64,000 nt of DNA from Bacteroidota bacterium. GTDB lineage: Bacteria > Bacteroidota > Bacteroidia > Flavobacteriales > Flavobacteriaceae. Below, in pieces: positions 54,960 through 62,963 of this stretch. The position numbers and the translations under genes are program-made. How positions within the stretch are numbered: the stretch's first letter is position 1; every line of letters starts with the position of its first letter. Where the stretch lies: contig JAHJTN010000019.1 in NCBI GenBank assembly GCA_018829465.1, positions 186,001 through 250,000 of the forward strand. The letters run 5' to 3'. The notes beneath the pieces are model-generated. The model made no database searches, was not told where the DNA came from, and was given only the letters and a program-made list of their open reading frames with translations.

Positions 54960-55953
54960 ATTCTTGTAGTGCTTTTTTAAAATCTTCTATCGTTTCAGTC
55001 ATGTTTTTCATACTTTTTCCTCCGGCCGCATTCTGATGTCCGCCGCCGTTAAAATACTTTCGTGCAAAAGTATTCACGTCAAAATCACCTTTGGAACGAA
55101 AAGAAATTTTGATGTAGGGTTCCTGTTGGTTCTCAATAAAAATAACCGAAAAATGTACCCCTTTCAGCGCCAATCCGTAATTGACAAATCCTTCTGTATC
55201 ACCTTTGACAAAATTGAACTCTTCGAGTTCGGCTTTGGTAAGTTGTGTATAGGCTGTTTGAAAAGCAGGAATCACCTGAAGATTTTCCAGGGCTCTTCCC
55301 AATAATTGCATACGAGAATAGGAATTTGTATCAAACACCATCGAATGAATTTCGGAGGCTTCTATACCTGTTTCCATCAAACGAGCGGCTATTTTGTGGG
55401 TTTGCGGTGAGGTAGATGCGTATTTAAAGGAACCCGTGTCCGTCATGATACCGGCATATAAACATGCCGCAATGTTTTGGTCAATAAAATCCGTATCACC
55501 ATAGTGATTGATAAACCTGTAGATGAGTTCACAGGTAGATGAAGCTTCTACATCCCACAAGATTGCATCTGCAAAATCTTCGGGCTCTCTGTGGTGGTCG
55601 ATCAACACTTTCAAAGCGCTATTGTCCAACAAAGCTTCTTTCATATGTTCGGTTCTGGAAGGGGCGTTGTAGTCTAATGAAAAAATGACAGTTGCCGCTT
55701 TCAATTTTTGCAAAGCAGTTTCTTTGTCTCTAGTTGCAAAAAGGATATCATTGCTTCCGGGCATCCATGCCAAAAAATCGGGGAACTCGTTGGGCAATAC
55801 TACAAAAACTTCATGCCCTTTGGCTTTGAGGTAATGAAACAACCCCAGCGAACTGCCCACTGCGTCACCGTCGGGGTTGTAATGTGAAGTGATGACTATT
55901 TTTTGTGATGCTGTCCATAAACTGTCCAGTGCTTTTAAATCCTTTTTTTTCAC
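54949..55953 (-). CDS. nrnA: DHH-family bifunctional oligoribonuclease / pAp phosphatase
   Basis: 334 residues. DHH-family metal motifs: HYNPDGDAVGSSLG at the N-terminus, SLDYNAPSRTEHM, VLIDHHREP, and the DHHA1 domain with GGGHQNAAGGKS near the end. NrnA enzymes degrade short RNA oligomers and dephosphorylate pAp. First gene of the nrnA-gldI-PPIase operon; nothing in the sequence explains why it precedes gldI, but this order is conserved in the group. Confidence 0.92.
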   Translation of the reverse strand: MKKKDLKALDSLWTASQKIVITSHYNPDGDAVGSSLGLFHYLKAKGHEVFVVLPNEFPDFLAWMPGSNDILFATRDKETALQKLKAATVIFSLDYNAPSRTEHMKEALLDNSALKVLIDHHREPEDFADAILWDVEASSTCELIYRFINHYGDTDFIDQNIAACLYAGIMTDTGSFKYASTSPQTHKIAARLMETGIEASEIHSMVFDTNSYSRMQLLGRALENLQVIPAFQTAYTQLTKAELEEFNFVKGDTEGFVNYGLALKGVHFSVIFIENQQEPYIKISFRSKGDFDVNTFARKYFNGGGHQNAAGGKSMKNMTETIEDFKKALQEYAS

Positions 55954-56068
55954 ACGAATAAATTTAGATTAAATAATTAATTTTAAGTATCTTACAACTT
56001 AAAGCAAAAATTGACCCACTTAAAAAACCTGATTTATTCATACGCTTTAGTGAAGGCGTCCAACTGGG

Positions 56069-56108
56069 CTTTAGTAAATCCCTCTATGAGGGTTTCATGG
56101 GGCTAAAG
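56069..56108. other. small hairpin in a divergent gap
   Basis: CTTTAG (56069-56074) pairs with CTAAAG (56103-56108) around an inner stem AAATCCCTC/GAGGGTTT. It lies between the divergent nrnA operon and the PhoD-like gene. It could be a regulatory RNA structure or a chance palindrome. Confidence 0.3.
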
Positions 56109-56124
56109 TACAAAAAGGTAACAT

Positions 56125-56152
56125 TTGCTTAAAAAAGGAAAGTGTATTTTTG
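56125..56152 (+). promoter_or_regulatory. promoter for the PhoD-like phosphatase gene
   Basis: TTG (56125-56127), 17 nt spacer, TATTTTTG (56145-56152), 19 nt before the ATG. Good consensus match. Confidence 0.65.
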
Positions 56153-56171
56153 TGAGCAAATCTACTTTGCC

Positions 56172-57188
56172 ATGAGATGTACCTCCTTATCCGGTGTTCT
56201 TTTTTTGATTTGCTGTAGTTTGCTGCAAGCTCAAGAGACAACCCAAGAGCCTTTTACCATTGCTTTTGGCTCTTGCGATAACCAAAGATTACCCAATCTT
56301 TTGTGGGATGATGTGATGCAAAACAAGCCTGATATCTGGATTTGGGGCGGTGATAATATTTATTCAGACACGGACGATATGACCAGAATGGCAGCCGATT
56401 ACGCAGTCCAAAAAAGTGATTCAGCTTATATGGCTTTAACCAAACAATCTAAAATACTAGCCATTTGGGACGACCACGATTACGGAAAAAATGACGGCGG
56501 TGTGGAATGGGAAGTCAAAGATGAAGCCCAACAATTGTTTCTTGATTTTATCGACGTTCCACACCATGATGCTCGAAGAAAGCGTGCGGGTATTTATCAC
56601 AGTGAAACCTTGAATTTATCCCAAGGTAGTATCAAAATTATTCTTTTGGATACACGCTATTTTCGCGATGCCCTAGAGAAAAGTCCCACGCGCGGCAGGC
56701 GCTACGAGCCGACCGCAGACACAAGCAAAACAGTCTTGGGCGAAGCGCAATGGGCTTGGCTGAGAAACGAATTGAAAAATTCTAAGGCTGATTTCAACAT
56801 CCTGGTATCCAGCATCCAATTTTTGTCTGCCAAACACGGTTTTGAAACTTGGGGAAATTTTCCGAATGAAATCCGTAAACTTGAAAAAACGATTGTAGAA
56901 AGTGGTGCCAAAGGCGTACTGATGCTCTCCGGAGATCGTCATATTTCCGAATTTTCAGAAAAAGAAATACCCGGTCTGCCCTACCCTTTAGTGGACTTTA
57001 CCTCCAGCGGCCTCACCCACGTCTATAAAGGTTTTAAGGGTGAAGAAAATCCATACCGGATAGGTGAGGTTACAAACGTCGTAAACTTCGGTCTTTTAAA
57101 ATTTGATTTTGAAACGCACCGCGTTCAATTTGAATTGCTTGGCGACCAAAACGTGCGCTTGCAATCTTGGGAGCGTGTTTATGAATAA
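56172..57188 (+). CDS. exported PhoD-like alkaline phosphatase (metallophosphatase)
   Basis: 338 residues with a signal peptide (MRCTSLSGVLFLICCSLLQA). PhoD-family blocks are visible: AFGSCDNQR, IWIWGGDNIYSD, AIWDDHDYGKND, ILLDTRYFRD and LMLSGDRHISEF. These bind Ca/Fe and hydrolyse phosphate esters outside the cytoplasm. The ATG at 56172 is preferred over a GTG at 56142 because it makes the signal peptide. It is monocistronic. Confidence 0.9.
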   Translation: MRCTSLSGVLFLICCSLLQAQETTQEPFTIAFGSCDNQRLPNLLWDDVMQNKPDIWIWGGDNIYSDTDDMTRMAADYAVQKSDSAYMALTKQSKILAIWDDHDYGKNDGGVEWEVKDEAQQLFLDFIDVPHHDARRKRAGIYHSETLNLSQGSIKIILLDTRYFRDALEKSPTRGRRYEPTADTSKTVLGEAQWAWLRNELKNSKADFNILVSSIQFLSAKHGFETWGNFPNEIRKLEKTIVESGAKGVLMLSGDRHISEFSEKEIPGLPYPLVDFTSSGLTHVYKGFKGEENPYRIGEVTNVVNFGLLKFDFETHRVQFELLGDQNVRLQSWERVYE

Positions 57189-57267
57189 AAGAAAAACCTC
57201 TAGCTTAAAAGAAAGTAATCGCAGTTTGCTAAGCCCTAAAATATTCTTGGCAGTGCCCCAACAAATA

Positions 57268-57293
57268 AAAAACCCCCGCAAATGCGAGGGTTT
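57268..57293. terminator. bidirectional terminator between PhoD-like and RRM genes
   Basis: AAACCCCCGCAAATGCGAGGGTTT: near-perfect arms with A-rich left and T-containing right flank, between two convergent genes. Confidence 0.75.
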
Positions 57294-57317
57294 CTGGTCA
57301 GTTTCACGAAATATATT

Positions 57318-57626
57318 TTAGTATCTTCGTTCTCTTCTTTCGTTGCCAAAACTTCTGCCGCCACCGGCGCCACCAGTTTGTTCTTTACGAGGTTGTGCCT
57401 CGTTAACTACGATGTTTCTGCCATCTAGTTCAGCGCCATTAAGGCCTTCAATAGCTGCACTTCCTTCAGAATCATCTGACATTTCAACAAATCCAAAACC
57501 TTTGCTTCGGCCTGTTTCACGATCTGTGATAATTTTCACAGAATTTACGGTGCCGTATTCCTCAAAATACTGGCTTAATTGAGCTTCTTTCAAACGATAA
57601 GGTAAGCTCCCTACAAAAATGTTCAT
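57318..57626 (-). CDS. RRM RNA-binding protein
   Basis: 102 residues of one RNA recognition motif, with RNP2 IFVGSL at 3-8 and RNP1 KGFGFVEM at 42-49, then a Gly/Arg-rich tail (GGAGGGRSFGNERRERRY). Bacterial RRM proteins of this size act on mRNA in the cytoplasm, often at low temperature; the target is unknown. It converges on the PhoD-like gene across a bidirectional terminator. Confidence 0.92.
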   Translation of the reverse strand: MNIFVGSLPYRLKEAQLSQYFEEYGTVNSVKIITDRETGRSKGFGFVEMSDDSEGSAAIEGLNGAELDGRNIVVNEAQPRKEQTGGAGGGRSFGNERRERRY

Positions 57627-57728
57627 AACAAAAAATAAAAGTTAAAATTCGGTGTAAAGATAATAGAAATATCAATAGGTTCTACTTATTGACTGAAAAT
57701 AAATTATTTATAGCCGCAAAATGGTTTT

Positions 57729-58463
57729 CTATCCATTTCGTCCTTTTTCATTTGGGTATAGTTCCGGGAGTGGGCTACTCTGCCAAAAGTCACCGCTTTC
57801 TACATCCAAAACCGTCAAAGGACCTGTGAAGGCTGCGCCGGTATCCACATTGGTGATATTAGCTACCCGAACCGGTTCGGTCTTTCCAATGCGAAGTGTA
57901 GGCGTGTGGCCGATAAATATTTCAGAAAAAAGCTGCAATCGCTTGGGAAAACGGGCATCTGTTTCGGCAATTCTATCGTCTAGCGCCAAGGCTGTTTCCC
58001 AAAGTGTTCTGTCCCAATAAAACGGTGTATTGTGGTATTCCTTTTCCGGCCCGTGCAGCGAAGTAAAGCCGGCGTGAATAAACAATCGGTTGCTGTTGTC
58101 CACATAGTAGTTGCGCAAGTTTTGAAAAAAAACTAAATGTGTATTGATTTTCTCTAAAGAAAGCCTTTCGTAGCAGTCAAGTGTAGGTTGACCGCCGTGT
58201 TGCAACCAAAGCGGGTTGTCTGTTTTTTCAAGTAACCAATCTGTCAATAGCTGATCATGGTTGCCCCTGATAAAGATACAATTATGCGTTTGTTGCAGTT
58301 CTAGCAACAAATCTATTACCTTGTCAGGTTCGCTCCATCCGTCCACATAATCTCCCAAAAAAATAAGCTTGTCCGTCGATTTTATGTCGGCTTTTTCCAA
58401 AACTTGCAACAACGCCTTGTAGCCTCCGTGTATATCACCAATCACTAAAGTTCGCTTCGACAT
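57729..58463 (-). CDS. PPP-type metallophosphoesterase (serine/threonine phosphatase-like)
   Basis: 244 residues with the metallophosphoesterase motifs GDIHGGY (D..H), FLGDYVDGW (GDxxD), FIRGNHDQ (GNHD), then late His residues in FIHAGFTS and FIGHTP. These dephosphorylate proteins or nucleotides in the cytoplasm; the group is near diadenosine tetraphosphatase. The ATG at 58463 (MSKRTLVIGD) is chosen. It lies 12 bp downstream of the acyl-ACP desaturase gene, likely the same transcript. Confidence 0.88.
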   Translation of the reverse strand: MSKRTLVIGDIHGGYKALLQVLEKADIKSTDKLIFLGDYVDGWSEPDKVIDLLLELQQTHNCIFIRGNHDQLLTDWLLEKTDNPLWLQHGGQPTLDCYERLSLEKINTHLVFFQNLRNYYVDNSNRLFIHAGFTSLHGPEKEYHNTPFYWDRTLWETALALDDRIAETDARFPKRLQLFSEIFIGHTPTLRIGKTEPVRVANITNVDTGAAFTGPLTVLDVESGDFWQSSPLPELYPNEKGRNG

Positions 58464-58475
58464 ACAAAAATCCAA

Positions 58476-59453
58476 TTAGACAGAAACCCATTTAAAAATG
58501 TGTTGATCTTTGGGCACACCACTTCTTTCCGATATCTTATGAAGGCGATCGGGTAATTTCATCACATAATCTCGGGCGCGTTCCGCAGCATCATCTAACT
58601 CTCTGAGGTTGGCAATTTGCCAAAAATCCGTGAGTTTTCTCAATATATCTATATAATCATTTGTGGTATAGACACCTAATCGCTGGGCTGCGTTTGAAAA
58701 ATTTTCAAAAGCATCGCCAATAGTACCACCCGATTCTCTGATAAATTGCGCCGGCATCACTATTTTTTTCTTCATCATATCGCTAAAAGCCAACATCATT
58801 TGTGACGGGTCAATCTTAAAAATTTGATGGATAAACTCCCTATATGCGTGATAATGTCGCATTTCATCACCGGCTATCATTAAACACATATTGGCCAGCA
58901 ATTTGTTGTTTTTTTTCTTGGCCAACTGCCCTACCCGCTTGTGTGATATGTGCGTAGCCAATTCTTGAAAACTGGTATAAACAAAATTCTTATACGGATC
59001 TCTGCCGGTTCCAATGTCAAATCCATCTGCAATGATGTGATGTGTAGTGCGCTCTATTTCAAACATATCTACCCTACCGGACAAATACAAGTATTTATTC
59101 AACACATCACCGTGTCGGTTTTCTTCGGCAGTCCACTGTCGCGTCCAACGCGCCCAATTGTTCGGCCCGTGTTGGTCGATGCCTTGCACGTCCATCAACC
59201 AAGATTCATAAGTAGGCAAAGCCTCTTCCGTAATCGTATCGGCTACCAAAACTACCCAAAAATCATAGGACAACTCTCTGGCTTCTTCGCGAATTTGTCT
59301 GATTTCTTCAAAGAAGTTTTCACTGTCAGATTTGGGTAAAAGTTGGGCGGGCTGCCAAATTTCATTGACCGGCATCAGATATTTTTCTGATATCTCAGGG
59401 ACAAACTTGTCCAACGCTTTCATCACTTCGTATCTATCTCCGGTTAGTGGCAT
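58476..59453 (-). CDS. acyl-[acyl-carrier-protein] desaturase (ferritin-like di-iron)
   Basis: 325 residues of the soluble plant-type stearoyl-ACP desaturase family. Di-iron ligands are in WTAEENRHGD (EENRHG) and AGDEMRHYHAY (DEMRH). It introduces a double bond into acyl-ACP in the cytoplasm, supplying unsaturated membrane lipids. A TATATTTG -7 box lies on the minus strand at 59490-59483, with GTG rather than TTG at -33. Followed by the phosphoesterase gene. Confidence 0.92.
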   Translation of the reverse strand: MPLTGDRYEVMKALDKFVPEISEKYLMPVNEIWQPAQLLPKSDSENFFEEIRQIREEARELSYDFWVVLVADTITEEALPTYESWLMDVQGIDQHGPNNWARWTRQWTAEENRHGDVLNKYLYLSGRVDMFEIERTTHHIIADGFDIGTGRDPYKNFVYTSFQELATHISHKRVGQLAKKKNNKLLANMCLMIAGDEMRHYHAYREFIHQIFKIDPSQMMLAFSDMMKKKIVMPAQFIRESGGTIGDAFENFSNAAQRLGVYTTNDYIDILRKLTDFWQIANLRELDDAAERARDYVMKLPDRLHKISERSGVPKDQHIFKWVSV

Positions 59454-59629
59454 CAGGTTCTATATTAATTAGTTTAAAAAAACAAATATAATGCCCGCTT
59501 ATAGGTGGTTTAGCACCGCTGTGTTATTTTAACGTTTTATTTAACTTTAAATCGATTTGCCACTTTTAAATGTCATTTCCATGAAGTGGAATTCTTATCT
59601 TTACCATTCGTTATTAATGCTTTTACGAT

Positions 59630-60388
59630 ATGACAGATTCCTATCCGAACGGTTCACTGTATATTCACATACAAAACCGCATAGCCAAGGTGGTTTTCGG
59701 GCATCCGGCTGCCAATTCTTTTCCGGCTGAGTTGCTCAAAAGACTGACCGATGCCTTGTTGGAATTGGGGAAAAACCCCGAAGTCTCTGTAATTTTACTC
59801 GCTAGCGAAGGCGACAAAGCTTTTTGTGCCGGTGCCTCTTTTGACGAATTGAAGGCCGTCAAAACTGCCGAAGACGGCTTGGCTTTTTTTTCCGGTTTTG
59901 CGCACTTGATTAACGCGATGCGCACTTGTGGCAAAATTATAATCGGACGCGCACAAGGAAAAGCCGTTGGCGGTGGCGTGGGCATCTTGGCTGCCTGTGA
60001 CTATGTATTGGCAGCCGAGGATGCAGCCATCAAACTCTCTGAACTCAGCATTGGCATAGGTCCCTTTGTCATTGCACCTGCAGTGGCTCGAAAAATAGGC
60101 ACAAACGGACTCGCCGAACTCACACTGGCAGCGCACGAGTGGAAAAATGCGTATTGGGCTAAACAAAAAGGACTGTATGCAAATGTGTTTGAAACCCATA
60201 AACAACTCGATGAAGAAATTGACAGATTCGTTGTCAAATTGGCATCTTACCATCCGGAAGCACTATCCGAAATAAAAAAAACACTGTGGAAAAACACCGA
60301 ACACTGGGAAGAACTCCTCATAGAAAATGCAAAAATCAGCGGCCGCTTGGTGCTTTCTGATTTTACCAAAAATGCATTGAAAAATTAA
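59630..60388 (+). CDS. enoyl-CoA hydratase/isomerase-family protein
   Basis: 252 residues of the crotonase fold: the oxyanion-hole stretch FCAGASFDELKA, and AQGKAVGGGVGILAACDYVLA with ELSIGIGPFV. The catalytic Glu positions of true hydratases are not both evident, so the reaction could be hydration, isomerisation or methylglutaconyl-type chemistry. No neighbours from fatty-acid degradation are seen. Promoter elements are weak; a TATCTTTA box lies at 59596-59603. Confidence 0.87.
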   Translation: MTDSYPNGSLYIHIQNRIAKVVFGHPAANSFPAELLKRLTDALLELGKNPEVSVILLASEGDKAFCAGASFDELKAVKTAEDGLAFFSGFAHLINAMRTCGKIIIGRAQGKAVGGGVGILAACDYVLAAEDAAIKLSELSIGIGPFVIAPAVARKIGTNGLAELTLAAHEWKNAYWAKQKGLYANVFETHKQLDEEIDRFVVKLASYHPEALSEIKKTLWKNTEHWEELLIENAKISGRLVLSDFTKNALKN

Positions 60389-60422
60389 TTGCCAAGCCGA
60401 AGTTTTGATTTTTGTATTTTTG
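60389..60422 (+). promoter_or_regulatory. promoter for the queD-neuA-neuB operon
   Basis: TTG (60389-60391), 23 nt spacer, TATTTTTG (60415-60422); the ATG of the pterin synthase gene is 20 nt beyond. Confidence 0.6.
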
Positions 60423-60442
60423 AAACCTCAATTCAAACTAAC

Positions 60443-60895
60443 ATGCCCAACATACGCATCACCAAAGAATTTAGTTTTGAAACCGGGCACGCACTCTACG
60501 GCTACGACGGAAAATGCCGCAACGTACACGGCCACAGCTACAAACTGTCCGTCACCGTAACCGGTGAGCCGATTTCCGATCCAAACCATGTAAAATATGG
60601 AATGGTGATCGATTTTGGCGATCTCAAAAAAATTGTAAAAGAGGAAATTGTAGATGTGTTTGACCATGCAACGGTGTTTAACCAAAACACACCCCATATT
60701 GAACTGGCCAACGAACTCAGCAGCAGAGGGCATCAAGTGATTTTGGTGGACTACCAACCCACCAGCGAAAACATGATCGTAGATTTTGCCCATCGCATCC
60801 AACAAAGATTGCCGAAAAATGTCAACTTACACGCGCTCAAACTTCGAGAAACAGCTTCGTCTTATGCGGAATGGTATGCGGCAGACAATCTTTAA
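60443..60895 (+). CDS. queD: 6-carboxytetrahydropterin synthase-like protein (QueD-like)
   Basis: 150 residues with PTPS/QueD motifs: the zinc His in SFETGHALYG, the HGH pair in VHGHSYKL, Cys in GKCRNVHG, and a late ETASSYAEW with Glu. The ATG at 60443 (MPNIRIT) gives the normal length; an upstream TTG at 60389 is part of the promoter. This paralogue is closer to bacterial QueD (queuosine precursor) than the one at 25528. It begins a transcript that continues into neuA and neuB, an unusual pairing. Confidence 0.88.
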   Translation: MPNIRITKEFSFETGHALYGYDGKCRNVHGHSYKLSVTVTGEPISDPNHVKYGMVIDFGDLKKIVKEEIVDVFDHATVFNQNTPHIELANELSSRGHQVILVDYQPTSENMIVDFAHRIQQRLPKNVNLHALKLRETASSYAEWYAADNL

Positions 60896-60904
60896 CTTCA
60901 ATTT

Positions 60905-61585
60905 ATGAGCCTCTCCTCGAAAAAATACATCGCAGTTATTCCGGCAAGGAAAAATTCGAAGCGTTTGCCTCATAAAAACACCTTGCCCTTGGGAGGCAAA
61001 GCCTTAGTCATGCACAGCATCGATTACGCATTAAAACATCAACATATTTTTGCAAAAATCATAGTAACAACCGACGATGAAGCCGTGATGAAACTGGCCC
61101 GTGAGTCCGGAATTGAAGTAATCATCCGGCCCGATGATTTGGCAAGTGATACGGCCACCACCGCATCGGCAGTCAAGCATGCCATAGAGAATGTTACAGA
61201 ATCTTTTGACGCTGTGGTGCTGCTACAACCCACCAATCCCTTTCGGAAAGCCAATTTACTGACAAATGCCATCGCGGTTTTTGAAAACAGTCAAAACAAC
61301 AGTTTGCTAACCGTTAGCCGTTTACATAAAAAATTTGGCGCTATCAAAGCCGGCATCTATTATCCTGAAAATTATAACATAGGCCAACGAAGTCAGGATT
61401 TACAACCCCTATATTTTGAAAATGGCCTGCTGTATATCACGCAAAAAGCACTTATTTTTTCTGACAACATCCTCGGTGAAAATCCCTTAGCCTTCATCGC
61501 AGATTATCCGGAGGCCCATGTGGATATAGACACCGCCGATGATATGACATTAGCCGAATTTTACGCCCAAACTTTTTTACCATGA
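60905..61585 (+). CDS. neuA: acylneuraminate (CMP-sialic acid) cytidylyltransferase
   Basis: 226 residues of the CMP-Kdo/CMP-NeuNAc synthetase family: the N-terminal [14 protein letters not shown] nucleotide loop, [10 protein letters not shown], and VDIDTADDM near the end, which is the metal-binding pair. It activates the sugar made by NeuB with CTP. It overlaps neuB by 4 bp (ATGA), so the two are coupled. Confidence 0.92.
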   Translation: MSLSSKKYIAVIPARKNSKRLPHKNTLPLGGKALVMHSIDYALKHQHIFAKIIVTTDDEAVMKLARESGIEVIIRPDDLASDTATTASAVKHAIENVTESFDAVVLLQPTNPFRKANLLTNAIAVFENSQNNSLLTVSRLHKKFGAIKAGIYYPENYNIGQRSQDLQPLYFENGLLYITQKALIFSDNILGENPLAFIADYPEAHVDIDTADDMTLAEFYAQTFLP

Positions 61586-62628
61586 ACACGCCGGAATTTG
61601 AGATTCAAGGTCGGAAAATTGGCCCAAACCATCCGCCCTTAGTAATCGCCGAAATAGGTATCAACCACGAGGGTTCATTAGCTGTGGCCAAACAAATGGT
61701 GGACGCTGCCGCCGCCGCGGGTGTTGAAGTTGTCAAACATCAAACCCATATTGTTGCCGATGAAATGACCGCCGCCGCGCAGCAAGTGATCCCCGGAAAT
61801 GCCAAAGAATCTATTTACCACATCATGGAGCGTTGTGCCCTTAGCGAAGCCGATGAACAGGCACTCAAAAACTATGTAGAGCAGAAAGGCATGATTTTTA
61901 TTTCAACGCCATTTTCCCGCGCTGCAGCCAACAGACTGCAAAGTTTTGACGTGGCAGCCTACAAAATTGGCAGTGGCGAATGCAACAATTATCCGCTACT
62001 CGAACATATTGCAGATTTTGGCAAACCCGTCATTCTCAGCACCGGCATGAACAATTTGGAAAGCATCCGAAAAGCAGTCCGCATTTTTGACCAAAAAAAA
62101 ATACCGGTGGCCTTGCTGCACACCACCAACTTATATCCGACGCCAACGCATTTGGTTCGGTTGGGCGCTATGCAACAATTGCAACAAGCCTTTCCCGATA
62201 AGGTTTTTGGGTTAAGCGACCACACGCTAAACAACCACGCATGTTTGGCAGCTGTGGCACTTGGTGCCAGTATTTTAGAACGTCATTTTACAGATTATAT
62301 GTCGCGCACCGGACCTGATATCGTCTGTAGTATGGACGAAAATGCCTGTAGAGACCTCGTTTTGGGATCTCGTGAAATTTGGCAGATGCGCGGAGGCGAA
62401 AAAAAGGCAGCAGCCGAAGAAAAAGTGACTATCGATTTTGCTTTTGCTACGGTTTGTACCATTAGGCCTATTGCCAAGGGCGAAAACTTCACCAAGGAAA
62501 ATATCTGGGTAAAACGCCCCGGAACGGGTGAGATTTTAGCGGAATTTTACGAAGATGTGTTAGGGAAAAAAGCATCGAGGGATTTGCATGTTGATGTGCA
62601 ATTAAAAAAAGACGATGTGTTGAACTGA
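61582..62628 (+). CDS. neuB: N-acetylneuraminate synthase
   Basis: 348 residues. NeuB signatures: the N-terminal [63 protein letters not shown] and ILSTGMN. The C-terminal SAF domain (antifreeze-like) follows with [16 protein letters not shown]. It condenses ManNAc with phosphoenolpyruvate to sialic acid. The central motifs resemble the Escherichia coli NeuB I recall more than the legionaminic/pseudaminic synthases, so N-acetylneuraminate is the likely product. Confidence 0.93.
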   Translation: MNTPEFEIQGRKIGPNHPPLVIAEIGINHEGSLAVAKQMVDAAAAAGVEVVKHQTHIVADEMTAAAQQVIPGNAKESIYHIMERCALSEADEQALKNYVEQKGMIFISTPFSRAAANRLQSFDVAAYKIGSGECNNYPLLEHIADFGKPVILSTGMNNLESIRKAVRIFDQKKIPVALLHTTNLYPTPTHLVRLGAMQQLQQAFPDKVFGLSDHTLNNHACLAAVALGASILERHFTDYMSRTGPDIVCSMDENACRDLVLGSREIWQMRGGEKKAAAEEKVTIDFAFATVCTIRPIAKGENFTKENIWVKRPGTGEILAEFYEDVLGKKASRDLHVDVQLKKDDVLN

Positions 62629-62671
62629 ATAAAAAATACTTTTTTTCCTCTTAAAAATGTAAAGTCAACAG

Positions 62672-62725
62672 ATGAAACGCCCATGTAAAAATTTTACACA
62701 CAGGCGGATGATTATATTCAATTAA
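62672..62725 (+). repeat. palindromic mini-ORF element between neuB and neuC (right arm lost)
   Basis: The plus-strand mini-frame reads MKRPCKNFTHRRMIIFN, 17 residues, then TAA. The left part matches the other elements; the right arm GGGTGTTCCAT is gone. The 335-bp gap 62629-62963 also has a terminator palindrome (62822-62854) and an imperfect direct repeat (62720-62745 and 62928-62955), and no other gene. Confidence 0.7.
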
Positions 62726-62821
62726 ATATCAATTACTTAAAAAATACAGACAGATAAAAACATCAATACACCGATGCAGTTTCAGTTTAGGAGAAAGTAT
62801 TTGTTTTAGAATTTAAGGTTT

Positions 62822-62854
62822 AAACCTCACAGGTTTTCAAAACCTGTGAGGTTT
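62822..62854. terminator. 33-bp perfect palindrome, terminator-like
   Basis: Arms AAACCTCACAGGTTTT and its complement around one C, same design as 5049-5081 with A/T exchanged for C/G in both arms. It lies between neuB and neuC, where it could end the neuB transcript and so split expression of neuC. Confidence 0.75.
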
Positions 62855-62963
62855 AAAATGATAACATTTGGGTTTGATTAATAAAATGAACCCTATGCAA
62901 AATATTTAAAAAAAACAGATGAAGGTATTAAATTGAATATGAATTACTTGAAAATATAAACAC

